Origin: Diphasiastrum complanatum | Lineage: Eukaryota; Streptophyta; Lycopodiopsida; Lycopodiales; Lycopodiaceae | Assembly (NCBI GenBank): GCA_029204225.1 | Contig: CM055095.1 | Span: forward strand, 76,323,431 to 76,387,430 | DNA length: 64,000 bases | Reading direction: 5' to 3' | Part shown: piece after piece, positions 52,459 to 63,863 of the stretch | Numbering within the stretch: position 1 is the first letter of the stretch | Layout: each line of letters begins with the position of its first letter | Position numbers and translations under genes: made by a program | Notes under the pieces: model-generated | Told to the model about the DNA's origin: nothing | What the model saw: only the letters and a program-made list of their open reading frames with translations | The model's database searches: none

Positions 52459-54795
52459 TTACAAGACATGGAGCTTCCACAAATGCCTAGTAAAATTGTC
52501 TAATTTGGTAATTTGGAGGCCAAAGTGAGTTTTCAACTTAGAGATACATTTCCTTATGTCAATAAGAACTAAAAATAGTGTCTTTACTATTTTTAACAAG
52601 TACATAGGTGGATTAGGTCGAATTTGTCCCTACTCTAATTGGTTAGTAGAGATACAGTGAATCTAGTCAAGTTAGTCTAGGTTTTTGCCAAGTACCTAGA
52701 AACTTCCATAAGTTGATAAGCTTAGGCAAGATCATCCAAATAGGACAAGAGGCTGTTATAAATAGGCATACAATGTGGGAGAAATTCATCTCTCTCATTG
52801 ATTCTTATGGAAGATACCTCTTTGGGTTTCTACATCAACTCTTGCATCTTGATGGTGATATAGTGAATTTTGGTGTGTATAATGTTATTTTCTTATGTAT
52901 ATGGATTCACATGTGTGAGTAATCATAAGAAAGGGTTTGTATCATTCTTCAAGATTCTATATCAAGTTTCTAGCTTTTGCATGTAGAATTTGTGTGATTC
53001 AATATATGTACTTTTGTAAAAACCCTAAAATTAATAGGATCTTTTGATTTTAAGTTTCTGGTCTTTTCAAGAGTGTATTTCAATCTTAGAAAGTGCAAAA
53101 GTTCATGATATTGTAGGTTGATAATGTTTTGATCAAGTGTCATCAATTCAATGTGTTGATTTTGCTAGTTTTGTGCAATAAAGAGATTTTAGAGGTTCCA
53201 TATCTTTGTGAATTTTTCTTGGATTCATTTGTTGACTTTCAAGAGAGTGCTAAGTGCATTGGAACTGGTTGAGAGAGAAGATTAAATCATTGCAACATGG
53301 CTACAAATGGAGGCTTCATGTTGGAGAGCAATGATAGAGTTACCTCAAGCAACTATTCAACTTGGAAGGTGAGAAGGAAATCTCTCCTTGAGATGAATGA
53401 GTTGATGGATATTGTTGTAGGTGTGAAGGAAAGACCTTTGTCACCTCTAGAACAATTGAGGTATGATAGGAGGGCAAAGAAAGCTCTTCATATGATCAAG
53501 ATGAATGTGACTAATGTCTTTCTCAAGGAAGTTGGTAAGTGTACTTCATCTAGTGAGGCTTGGGAAACTTTAAAGAAGGTTTAGAGTCCAAGTCTACATC
53601 AAGAGTTCTAACCCTTAGTCGACAATCCTTTCAAAGTTTACAAAAGAAGTATGAAAGTGCTCATGCCTTTTTTTTAGGGTTAAAGCATTCAATGATGAGT
53701 TAGCATGTATTGATGAAAGCATTAAGGAGATAGAACTTGTTCAAGTAGTTCTTAATGGCTTACTGGATGATCATTCTAATCTTGTTCAAAATTTTTCTAT
53801 TCAAAAGACATTGCCAAGTATGGACGACTTGCAAGAAATCTTGGTGAATGAAGAGTTTAGGCTTCTATCAAGAGGAGGATCCACTTCCACATCTCAAGTT
53901 GGAGAAGAGGAGGTTATGTTCTCAAAGGACAAGTTCAAGGGCAAGATCAAAGGCAAGTGGTCTAAAGGACAAGATCAAGGTGAGCCTTTTACTTTTTTTT
54001 TGGCAAGAAGAAAGATAGATCTAAGCTAAAATGTTTCTATTGTGGAATCAAAGACATTTTGCTAATGAATTTTTGAAGAAGCAAAGTGAGTAAGGTAGCA
54101 AGAAAATCAACTTCACTATTGATGAGGACCTAGGTGTTTGTGATTCTCTCATGGTGTATTATTCACGTCCGATATCAAGTGAAGGTGACAAAGATTCATG
54201 GTGGACTGATAGTGGAGCTAGTTCACACATGACTAGTCACAAGGAGTTCTTTAATTCTTTGGTCACTTATGATGGATCCAAGAAAGTGATTCACATGGCC
54301 AATGGTGGTGAGTGTGTGATTGAAGGTATTGGTTCAATTCCTATTTATCTTTCTACTAATAGGAAAGCAAGACTTGATGGTGTTCTTTACATTCATTCAC
54401 TTTCAAAGAATTTGTTAAGTGTTGGTCAAATGATATAGAAAGGATACCTGGCAAAGTTTGATGGTGATGCTTGTTTTATTACAAAGGAAGAAATCTTGGT
54501 TGCTAGGGGCAATAGACAAGGTAGACTTTTCAAGCTTGATGCTTTTGTTATGGCTAACAAAAAGGATGGAATGGAAAAGGAGATTGGTCTCAACTTTCCA
54601 AAGTTCTCTTTTAGCATCAATAAGATTGGTGGATCTTATGCAAAGTCTTATAAGCTTCATTATGCTAGATCTAGGTTGAGATCTAATATGCTTCTTGGAG
54701 ATGTTCATTTTTGTGCTAACTTGGATAGCTATGGGGATCATGATAGTTTTTCAATGGTTCTTCATGGCAAGTGCAAGCATGCCAAAAGGTAAGGA
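52459..54795 (+). mobile_element. Copia-4 remnant (continues from 30132)
   Basis: The LTR body continues after the Tat element (TTATAAATAGGC TATA-like box at about 52755; TTCACATGTGTGAG near 52907). The LTR end and primer site appear deleted: sequence near 52975 joins leader similar to the copia-2 leader (GTAAAAACCCTAAAATTAATAGG). Gag begins at 53297. Pol is missing beyond about 54795. Confidence 0.75.
53297..54570 (+). pseudogene. gag: Copia-4 gag and protease pseudogene
   Basis: The ATG at 53297 starts gag (LESNDRVTSSNYSTWKVRRK), related to copia-2 gag. It is broken by a stop near 53582 and by later shifts. The knuckle is damaged (CFYCGI at about 54033, then lost). Protease is readable (WTDSGASSHMTSHKEFFNSL at about 54203), then NLLSVGQMI and a stop. 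At about 54560 the family similarity stops. Confidence 0.8.
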
Positions 54796-55033
54796 AAGAG
54801 CTAACTTCATCAATGGAGGTGATGAAGGTTCTTCCTTGGAAAAGTTTGTTACTAATGATTTCTTTGATCATGCGAAAAAAAATAATGATGCTAGGTGCAT
54901 GCATGAAGGAAGTGGTTCTTCTACTGAGTCCAAAAAATTCATTTGTGCAACAATTCATTGTTGGATTTATCTCCTCTACTCTCCTAAATCCCATTTTAAT
55001 TAGCCTCCATTCTTGCTGCATTTTTACTCACGT
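54571..55033. other. Unrecognised sequence after copia-4
   Basis: A plus-strand frame continues to 54790 (NFPKFSFSINKIGG) without matching integrase, where integrase is expected. It may be a captured or rearranged segment. No other feature supported. Confidence 0.35.
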
Positions 55034-56171
55034 TGTTGAACAGTCTGCATATTTACAAGTAAAATAATACAAACGAATAAAACACGACTGTCTGCATAAA
55101 TACAAGTAAATTCTCACAGGCGAAGAAAAGGCAAAAAATGTGACACTATGTTTTTACACACGTTTTGTGACAGGCGAAAAACGCGACACTGCCTTACAAA
55201 ATGCTAAAGGTGCCCTAGAAAAAACGAAGGCCCCCTGTAAATCAAATCCTAAGGCATTTCGTCAGAGTGATGCATTTTTCACATCTTCACCAACGTTCAT
55301 TTCAGCAAAGGCTGACGTCATAGCCCTTTTCACACTCACCCCACGCAACTGTGCTAACAAACTTGACAACGACAACAGCCACCCACAATCTCCTACATAC
55401 AGCACATCCACTTTGTACTTTCTTCATCTACACACCTGTAACATTGTGTATATATATGAATACCACTTGCGTATTTGATGATGGGAGAGAAACAAGAACA
55501 AGTGTTTGTAAAATACAGCATCATAAGCTTATCAGAGATAGATGAAGTAGATGTCTTGCGCATTGATTCTTCATTGTCAGTAATAGGTTCATTCCTTTTT
55601 CAGATTGAACTAGCTTTGTAGAGCATGCGGTTTCGTCCGCTATTGTCTTGTGCTCTACCGCATTATTGACATGTATATTTTACTATACTTAATCTGATAA
55701 CAACTCTTTTGTTTTGCGTTCAAATTCGTGTCATATTGGTATGCTTATTTTCATTCTATCTGACTTTCTTGTTGCTCATTATGGTAATTTGTTCTTAGCA
55801 AGTTATTATTAGTCTAATTATTGACGACTAATATTTAGTCTTGTCTTTCGCAAATCATTCTTGACTGATTATCAGTCAAGCTCAGTCTAGCTCTTCACGA
55901 ATCATTTGCAACTAATTATTTCTCTGATGTTTTATTAACGTTTGGCTACGTAATCAGAACGACCGTGATTTCTATCACTAACGTTCTGTTTGTTTTTTAT
56001 AATATGCATAGTCATGCTTAGGGAAAGAGTAATATAGCTCATTCCGATGTGCACGAACACTTTCTGTTCGAGTTTGTTTCTCGTTCGAGTTTCGAGTTCG
56101 TCTCTTTTTGTGTTCATTTTTTTTCGAGCTATTTTCGTTTCTCACACATGACACACCCTCTTTCTCGAACG
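55034..56171 (+). repeat. Probable LTR of copia-5
   Basis: It ends just before a primer-binding site (TGGTATCAGAGCT at 56172). A good TATA-like GTGTATATATATGAATA lies at about 55444-55460. The start is uncertain: TGTTGAACAGTCTGC at 55034 is a candidate. The end TCTCGAACG lacks the usual CA. No second LTR is present to confirm the borders. Confidence 0.5.
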
Positions 56172-56184
56172 TGGTATCAGAGCT
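56172..56184 (+). other. Primer-binding site (Met-tRNA type) of copia-5
   Basis: TGGTATCAGAGCT about 155 bp upstream of the gag start. Confidence 0.8.
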
Positions 56185-56326
56185 ATTTTTGTAGTCTGAT
56201 AAGCTTCCACGGTACAAGACTCTACTAGCCGATAGAGTAATTGTCTTCTTGTTCTGTAATTCTATACCAGATTTTCATACTTAAGTCACTGATAGTTTTT
56301 CCTATCACTTAGACTAATTCTTCCAC

Positions 56327-58328
56327 ATGGATTTCAAAGGGAAAGCCAGTCCCATCATGGACAAGCTTGATGGAGCCAATTACCATCTGTGAAAATTTAA
56401 TATGAAAACTGTACTAATGGCTAAAAAACTGTATGACGTTGTTAAAGGTGCAGCAGGGAAACCCTAAGCAGACGACGCAGCAATTACTAGATGGAAGTTG
56501 AAGGATGGAAAGGCTTTCGCGTTATGGATACCCAGATCGACCATGTATCCGAGGCTCAAACATCGAAAGAAGTCTGAGACATCTTGAGCACACTATACGA
56601 AGTGCGAGATATAGCTTCCAAGCCACATATCAGGAAGAAATTTTACTCCCTCAAGATGACGAATGGTGATTCCCTGCAGAATCACATCAATCAATTCAAG
56701 AACCTGCTAAGGGAAATGGTCGTTGTCGGATCTATCATAGACAATCAAGATGTAGTGATGCAACTGCTTACAAGCTTGCCAAGCTCATACGACAGCTGGG
56801 TGATGATCATCACGACTCAACCAGAACCGACTCTTTCGAGAATCATTACTATGTTGTTGCAGGAAGACACGCGGAAGAACGAAGCCTCGAGTTCCTTAGC
56901 TGATTCTCACACTTTATACACTAACAAGAGCACAACTAAGCAGAAGAAGAAGAAAGGCTCGAAGCAATCAAAGCCATACCATAAACCAACACAGCACAAA
57001 CAATAGTCAAATCCGCAAACGAAGAAGAAGCTGTTTTGCAGATACTGCAAGTGAAACAACCACAAAATTCAAGACTACCGGATACTACAAGCTAAGAACA
57101 ACAACAAGGGGTAGTTGAATCAAGTGGCAAATGTAGCTGCAGAAGCTCCACAGCCTATTCAAGAAGTGGATCATGATGCCTTCATGACCAGCCATCAAGG
57201 AGCATTTAGCGACAGTTCTTGGTTCCTGGATTTTGGAGCCACTTAGCACATGACCAACCTCATTGGTTGTTTTGAGTCTTATACACCTTACAGTACCCAA
57301 AAATATGTTCACCTTGGCGACAATAGCACACAAGCTATAAAAGGTGAAGGTACTGTAAGATTAAGCTTTGCAAATGATCAGTCTAAGCTACTTTCTAAAG
57401 TCCTGTATGTACCAAACTTACCTACGAATCTGCTCTCTATAAGCAGAATCACAGATCTAGGACATAGAGTAGAATTCGACTGTGATCAGTGCAAAGTAGT
57501 TGATAGGACAGGCAAGATCCTAGCACTCAGAAAGAGGCATGGATACTTGTATAAATAAAGTCATTGTTTTTCTGCCTCTAGTCAGGCCATCAACATTTAA
57601 ATCAAGCCATCAACATATTGCTAGAGCATTGTTAGACATTGTACATTCACACATTTGTGGCCCGATGAAAAATCCTTCACTGAAGGATGCAAAGTACTTT
57701 ATAACTTTTATTGATGAATTTTTCAGAAGGACTATGGTGTATTTTATAAAGAAGAAATCAGAAGCTTTCAACTGCTTCACAATCTTCAAGGAGCGTGCAG
57801 AGAAGGAGACTGGACGGATGATCAAGACTCTAAAATTAGACAATGGTGGAGAATATATCTCTATCGAGTTTAAGGAGTACTGCCAAAGCCAAGACATTGA
57901 ACAACAATTCATCACTCCTTACAGTCCTCAGTCTAATGGCTTAGTCGAGAGGAAGAACCGTACCCTGGTTGAATCAGCCAAATGTATGTTAGCGCATGCA
58001 TCACTGCCCAAGAGATTCTGGGTCGAAGCTATCTCCACTACAGCTTACGTCCAGAACAGATGTTCGACCAAGGCCCTCTCAGGCAAGACACCCCACGAGG
58101 TGTGGACAGGCTCTAAGCCTTCTGTGAAGAACCTAAGAGTATTTGGGTGCATTGTCTACGCACAGATCCCAAAAGACATGAGAAAGAAATTGGAGTACTT
58201 CCAAGGTCTTGAGACCATCCTGATTGGATATACTTCATCTGATAATACATACAAGTTGTATGATCCTAATACCCAACAAATCTTGTATAGCCGGGATACA
58301 GTCTTTATCGAGGATCAGTTCGTCAACA
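56327..58328 (+). pseudogene. gag-pol: Copia-5 gag-protease-integrase pseudogene, truncated
   Basis: The ATG at 56327 (MDFKGKASPIMDKLDGANYH) opens gag. A stop replaces the Trp of the Y-H-L-W-K motif, and more stops and shifts follow near 56463, 56581 and 57003. The zinc knuckle is damaged (KLFCRYCK). The protease reads LDFGATxHMTN, with F replacing the usual S of D-S-G-A. From 57610 the integrase core is long and clean: HSHICGP region, KLDNGGEYISIEF, SPQSNGLVERKNRTLVES and the VFGCIVYAQIP block. The GAG-pre-integrase zinc end seems deleted near 57545. Coding ends at 58328 where the inverted-repeat element begins. It is a different lineage from copia-1 to -4. Confidence 0.88.
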
Positions 58329-58680
58329 TGCCATTCTGCTTGGTAAGTATTTCCAAATTTTTTTTGAGCCCGGAGCCAAATTTTTTTGGAAATCCTTACC
58401 GGGCAAAATGGCCTGTGCCCGGCTCCTTCCATTGCGTAATGGAGTCTTTGACTTTTTCACATGCCATTTACAAAGCATAATCAGCACTATGGGTTTTTTT
58501 TTGGACCAATGAGAAACTGCCATGTGGTAGTCTGATGCGCACAGTTTGATGCAGACTGACGCGCAGTCTAACGCGCGTTTGGAATGTGCTTCAGAATTAA
58601 AAAAAAAAAAATTCAGTGACATTTTATGCTTTTTAAAAAGCCCAAAAACTAGGCGTAATCAATACAAAGAATCCATTACA
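58329..58680 (-). mobile_element. Inverted-repeat (MITE/foldback) element, copy B
   Basis: On the minus strand it repeats copy A: TAATGGATTCTTTG, a CATGGCAG segment, GTCAAAGACTCCATTACGC, CAATGGAAGGAGCCGGGCAC and the foldback arms (GCCCGGTAAGGATTTCC / GGAAATACTTACCAAGC). It differs by substitutions and by a poly-A/T run near 58600 with GCGC-rich repeats (58536-58580). It truncates the copia-5 coding region, and no copia sequence resumes beyond. Confidence 0.65.
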
Positions 58681-58922
58681 TACTCAGGAAATGAATTGTG
58701 TTGAAAAACACAAGCCAGGAAAGCAACAATAGAGCATGTCCCTTACGAAGCACTTGCCAACGATATAGTCACTCGCCACCAAATGCTTTCCTTGCATATA
58801 TCGGAATTTTATTATGTGTGGTTGGATACACTAGAGAAGATTGCAATCAAGTAAAATCTCTCATTATAAATATGCAATGATATTATTGCTTGCTTAGATT
58901 GAGACACTAAATCTATGTGTGA

Positions 58923-59044
58923 CAGGTGAATGTGCTCTTCATGGGCATGTATTGTTGCAAGTGATAGCCTTGTCTTCCACAACCAGGTGAATGTGCCCTT
59001 CATGGGCATGTATTGTTGCAAGTGATAGCCTTGTCTTCCACAAC
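58923..59044 (+). repeat. 61-bp tandem duplication
   Basis: Two units beginning CAGGTGAATGTGC (58923 and 58984) differ at about one base (CTCTTC versus CCCTTC). The near identity implies a recent duplication. Confidence 0.9.
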
Positions 59045-61101
59045 CAAGATAGTGTAAATTAAATTTTTTTTTCCCATCATGGTTAAATTGGATTATGGCT
59101 CCCAATTCCAAATGTAGTACAATAAACAACGTTGTGTCATGGTGGTGTAAAGAGACCCAAAACTTTATGTAGGTACAAGCAAAGTCCAATGAACTAGCCA
59201 CATTCAATACATACAGATTGTATATGATTTTTGGCATTTTTTGTTTGAAGTCAACATGTTTTTTTGTATAGAACCTATGTCCATGAAAAGGTCAAAGGCA
59301 ATGTCTTCAGGCTCAGTGATAAGAGTTGCTTGTGTGTAGAGAACTATGACATTATGGTGACTAAAACGAAATTGGAGAATGAAATGTAAAATGATACAAG
59401 CTGTTTGGATATGCTACAATAGATTCTCTCAACAAGATTGTTTCAAGTCATTGATTTTGTACGATACATGCACTTTCCAATGTAGTTATATTTTATTTTT
59501 TCTGCAAGAGGAATTTTTTTCACAAGAAAAATGTCGTCAAGTTTTCAAGACAATATATTAATCTTTATTTTGCATAGTTCACCTAGAAGTTTGTTTTTTG
59601 TGGTACATTCGATGAAACACTCCACATTTTGATAACATTGCACGAGTTCTAATTGTTTTAAATTGCAAATTTGTTTTTAAAGCTAATAGGAGCATGAGCC
59701 ACATGTTGTTTCAATTTCACATATCCATTATGTAAGACGTCCTTATAGAGGTATCATAGACTTATTTTATAATAATGGGTGAGTATCAATAACATAAGCT
59801 GATTTTTTATATGTATATACGTATGGCACTTTATACTTGTCAATATAATTACAAATGTATCTTAATACATTCATGACTGATGACCCACCTAATAAATTTA
59901 GTTGTGGTACATATTGTAGCCATGTAGTACATTTAGCATCACAAATTTTTCCCAAAAATTAATATTCTTGTTTATCATTAATTTTATCATCACATGGTTC
60001 GAGTACCACCATATATATCTTCGTGAAAATTTGTAAAAATCTTTGGACATCATGATAGGAATTGCAATAGATGGGTTTGGTGTTTTTAGACTTCAAATCC
60101 AAACAATTGAGATGTGTGATTTTGATCATGGTCATGATGGCTTCAATGCATGCTATACTTACTATCTTATCCGATTGATTAATAATCCAACATATATGAT
60201 TACCTCTCATTTCATTTATATTAATTTCACACCCTAGACAATAACTATAAATATAAATAGTTTACTCATAATGCTTATATATATTTTGGACAAGGCAATA
60301 TTGGATGGTTGTGATGAGCTTTCACAAATGCAAGAAAAAGGAAACACCAAAATATCAAGTCTCTCCAAATTTACATGCTTCTCAGCACATGCGTATGCTC
60401 TTATGTACATATGTACTTCTAAGAGAAAAAAAGAGTCATACAAATATTTCATATCCTTAAAATGGCTATTGTGATTGAATGTGTTACACATTCACTTACA
60501 AAAACATCATCATCTATCAAGTACCTCCATTGCTGGGACACGTTATAATTTATTTAAATTTGCCTGATATTGGAAGATAATTTTTCCATTTGAGAAAAAA
60601 TATTTAATATTTAAGTAAAGTTTGTTGCTTAGGTGCTTGGTGATTGCTGAGATATGGAGATAATAGTTTGATCAAAGAAATCCCTTGAGGATTTTGGGGA
60701 ATGATTTTCAATAGTTGACCTAGCAATTTCTAATGGTAAAATCTACATTAATAGAACTTCTCCAAATAATCTAAGAGAGTTCATTCCAAATCATGTACCT
60801 TCAATATGCTCAAAAGCATAAACATGAAAAATTTGCATGTGAAAAGATCTAGTTAGAATCATTGATCAAATGTTTATATAGTTGAAACGGACACTTTTAT
60901 GTGCGATTTTTTTTTTTCTCCATCCTTGTGTTAAGCAACACAAAATCATACAAATAATTTGCTAGAGTTGCAAGCAAAGCACAAGCAAGTACTTGCTATA
61001 TTGGATTGAAGGCTTATCCCTACAACCTACTTCAGGTTGTTGAAAATGTTTAGCATGTATGAAGGCTTATCCTATTACATGAAATTAATAACCAAGTTTA
61101 T
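59045..61101. other. AT-rich intergenic or intronic DNA
   Basis: About 2 kb of AT-rich sequence. Minus-strand frames near 59767-60210 are short and unrecognised. No RNA gene or transposon end can be supported. Confidence 0.5.
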
Positions 61102-61364
61102 GGTAGGACTTGTTTGCTTATATATTGCTTTTCTGGAATAGAATGAGCCAATTCAAATAAGCTCATTGCCCCAATCCAAAGCACCATCAATTCGCCATGA
61201 GGAACATGAGCACCAAGTAATTTACGGATAAGTTAAATAAGTCTAGCATTTCCAGCCCACCAAGCAAAGGTAGTGGTTTCTTGATCAAGATCACCTAGAG
61301 CTAAGATTCCATTAAATAATGTTTCCACTAGGTAGAACTTCCTTGAAGAACACAAGATTTTCAT
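61102..61364 (-). pseudogene. psbC: Nuclear copy of plastid psbC (N-terminal part)
   Basis: The minus strand from ATG at 61364 reads [20 protein letters not shown] then [11 protein letters not shown], a stop, [20 protein letters not shown] and [11 protein letters not shown]. This is the start of the photosystem II CP43 protein ([20 protein letters not shown] in plastids). It has at least one stop and many substitutions, so it is a dead nuclear plastid insertion. Similarity fades after about 61102. Confidence 0.85.
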
Positions 61365-61447
61365 GAGGCTGATCTTGAGCCGCCATCCAAGCACAAAAAC
61401 CTTTGTTCAAAAGAATATTTTTCGAGTAAGAAGTTTCAAATTTGGGA
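61312..61447 (-). pseudogene. psbD: Nuclear copy of plastid psbD (C-terminal part), overlapping psbC
   Basis: The minus strand reads [31 protein letters not shown] and [10 protein letters not shown] before a stop. This is the end of the photosystem II D2 protein, whose plastid form ends PEEVLPRGNAL. It overlaps the psbC start exactly as in the plastid psbD-psbC operon, proving a plastid DNA origin. Confidence 0.88.
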
Positions 61448-61841
61448 TAACATGACAAGGAGGTTTTTAAGAGTTACACCAATGCATGAAGATATATTTA
61501 AATGCAAAAGAGTGAAGAGCAAAAAGTGAGCAATCCAACATATATCATGACCCCACAAAACTTATGCTGCACAACAAGTTATAACCACACACTAGGCCAA
61601 GCAACCATGAAGCACACTACTCAGTTTTGGAATGTGTGAACTCTTTGAGTACTACTATTATGTGTGCTGATAGATCAAGATTTGAGCTCCATTGCCACAA
61701 GAACACTTGTATCCAAGTAGGCCACAATGAGGAATGAAATAGCAGTCATTCGAATGCCACGAGCAAAACAAGCACAAGAGCAGAAAAAGAAAAAGCACAT
61801 GAATCTTAAGCAAAATTAACAATATCCAACGAGCATCCCAA

Positions 61842-61927
61842 GGTATCCATATGAAAAGAGGTAAGGACTCAAGACCAATGATGGTGAGGAGCATTTGGTA
61901 TCCATATGAAAAGACGTAATGACTCAA
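61842..61927 (+). repeat. 55-bp direct repeat
   Basis: GGTATCCATATGAAAAGAGGTAAGGACTCAAGA (61842, first 33 bases described as two 16-17 bp blocks) recurs at 61897 with few changes. A minor tandem repeat with no coding significance seen. Confidence 0.6.
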
Positions 61928-62696
61928 GAGAAAGAGGACTTAACATTGTTGCTCAAGTGCATGGTGTTGAAAGCTTTAGTGATGGGAAGAAACTACAATA
62001 GAAAGGAGATTGGAGACAATGTTCTTTATCATTGTGCCTCCGGAGATATCATATAATGTCATAAAATGAAAGTACATGACAATGAATGCATCTATACTTT
62101 TGACACACTAACATGATTCTTTGAAGCATTCTACAAAAGAGGCTTTTTTACTATGACCTCTTCATAATTCGCCACACGCGTATAACAGTGCACACACTAT
62201 CGCTATGACAACAAGAGTAAACATGAATGGTGGATGAATAGGTGATTGGGCCAATTGAGCATTTAATTAGAAGGGTCTCACAACTTGCTATGTCTTGGAT
62301 GACTCGCTTTTCCTTTAAAGTAGGTAAATTTGCAAAACTATGACATTCTTACAAAGCAGCAGAATTGATATTAACTATAGTTTGTCTGCTCATTTTGTTT
62401 GTTCATGTAAGATGTGTATGCATGTGTGAAGGCTATTTTTCATGCAAGCTGGGAACCATTGAGGTGATTCCAACAGCAGGGATCAATCACATGAAGAGAA
62501 AAAACAAAGGGGCAGAAAATCATTCAAGGGCGGGGGAGTGTTCTGGCAACAGCTTTACTTGCACTTTTCTAAAGTATCACATATTTCACCAGTATTTTTT
62601 TGCGGTGGTTAGATTGGCTGAAAGGAATGATGCCAGTAGTCAAGTTAAACAATATACTGGATGACAACCCTCACTGGGTTGCCGTGCAGGGCCCAC
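61928..62696. other. AT-rich DNA without recognised features
   Basis: No coding, RNA or transposon signature that I can support. Short frames only. Confidence 0.5.
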
Positions 62697-62847
62697 CTTG
62701 TAGACGGCCGATCCTTGCTCAAGAGCTGCTGCTCCCAGCTGCAGAAAGCACCATTGGATGAGGATAGGACCATCACTGCGGTGCAGTTGAGTTTTCAGCT
62801 CAGGGTGCTCCCTTAATACAATCATGCTAATATGTAGAACTGAATGT
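62697..62847 (-). CDS. Candidate exon of an unrecognised host gene
   Basis: Acceptor ACCTCCATTCAG|A at 62848 and donor TACAAG|GTGGGC at 62696 bound 151 bp with one open frame: HSVLHISMIVLREHPELKTQ, LHRSDGPILIQWCFLQLGAA and ALEQGSAVYK. The base composition and the lack of stops in one frame look coding. The peptide is helical, like a solenoid or HEAT-type protein. I do not recognise the family. It lies downstream on the same strand as other candidate exons to its right. Confidence 0.45.
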
Positions 62848-63062
62848 CTGAATGGAGGTAAAACCGACAAACACAGATGAAGAATCACAAAGAAAAAATT
62901 AGCGAGTTTTGACAAACTGGCATGAGAATTGTTGCTGCTGCAACACCGTCCATATAACTAAGATCTTAAATTACACTACTAATATGAATCTCTTCACAGG
63001 TTTAGCAGTTCCAATTCCAAGTTCAGGAAGCAATCTAGTCATTCTATATGGACTGACAGTAG

Positions 63063-63196
63063 CTAGCTAAGTTTTCTCTTGAATTTATGTTTTGATAACA
63101 AATGTAGAATTAATCGAATGGGATCACATGATTCTCCAACAGCATGTGTTAAGAGTTCATGCCCATAAGCTATAGCAATCAAACTGGGATACAGCT
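63063..63196 (-). CDS. Candidate exon or terminal frame of the same unrecognised gene
   Basis: The minus-strand frame LYPSLIAIAYGHELLTHAVG then ESCDPIRLILHLLSKHKF runs to a stop at 63063-63065. An acceptor could be ACATAAG or TATCCCAG. No clean donor is seen, so the right-hand side is a guess. Helical composition resembles the neighbouring candidate exon. Confidence 0.3.
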
Positions 63197-63495
63197 CTTA
63201 TGTATCAATTCCTTGAGATTCTGTTGCCTGGAAAAAAAAAGGACTGAGAAATTTTTGAATCACTGCTAGACATACTTGGCTGGTGAGTTCAGGATTTATT
63301 ACCTATGTGTGCCTGTAGAAATGTACATGTTTCATCCACACATTCAGCACAAACACTTTTTGATTGTTGAAAGAAAAGCCACTTTAAGTGACACCGTAAC
63401 AATGGTCTTTCTCAGATACTATACATGTACTGACTGTTGAGCACCATAATGACACAAGCAAGCTATTTGGCTATCTAGATCATCAAGCATCTTAC

Positions 63496-63600
63496 ATATG
63501 TAAGATGTTTCTTGCAAAAGCATAAACCGCTGCAATATTATCATCAATAATGATGCACAGGAAAAGCTTATTACTGCCAGAGCAGCATTTCTATCTTGAC
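63496..63600 (-). CDS. Candidate exon of the same unrecognised gene
   Basis: Bounded by ATGTATAG|GT and ATAT|GTAAGAT, 105 bp: QDRNAALAVISFSCASLLMI then ILQRFMLLQETSYI. Hydrophobic and helical. The donor is good, the acceptor moderate. The frame also remains open beyond the donor to about 63431, so the end is uncertain. Confidence 0.3.
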
Positions 63601-63863
63601 CTATACATGCAGATACACATATGAGGAAAAAGAGATCATGTGACCTGCACCAAAACGTTCTATGAAATCACTTTGGAACCTGTTCTACCTTGAGTAATTC
63701 AGTATAGCATGTTGCTTATGGTACAATAGCTTATTCTAAAACATTAGTTGGACATGGCATATTGGATGATCTGTTATTCTATAAGAGCTATGGAATCATA
63801 GCGAGTATCATATGGCCACCGTCAATACAATACTACGAAAGGGCTTTATTTTATTGTTGAAGT

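Noticed and set aside
19654-56184. TGGTATCAGAGC motifs as tRNA genes
   Set aside because: They are the complement of a tRNA 3' end next to LTRs, i.e. primer-binding sites. No cloverleaf surrounds them.
61450-61960. Possible further plastid-derived pieces (psaA/psaB-like LGYKCSCGNGA)
   Set aside because: Only a short ambiguous match that needs frame changes. Not enough to call beyond psbD/psbC.
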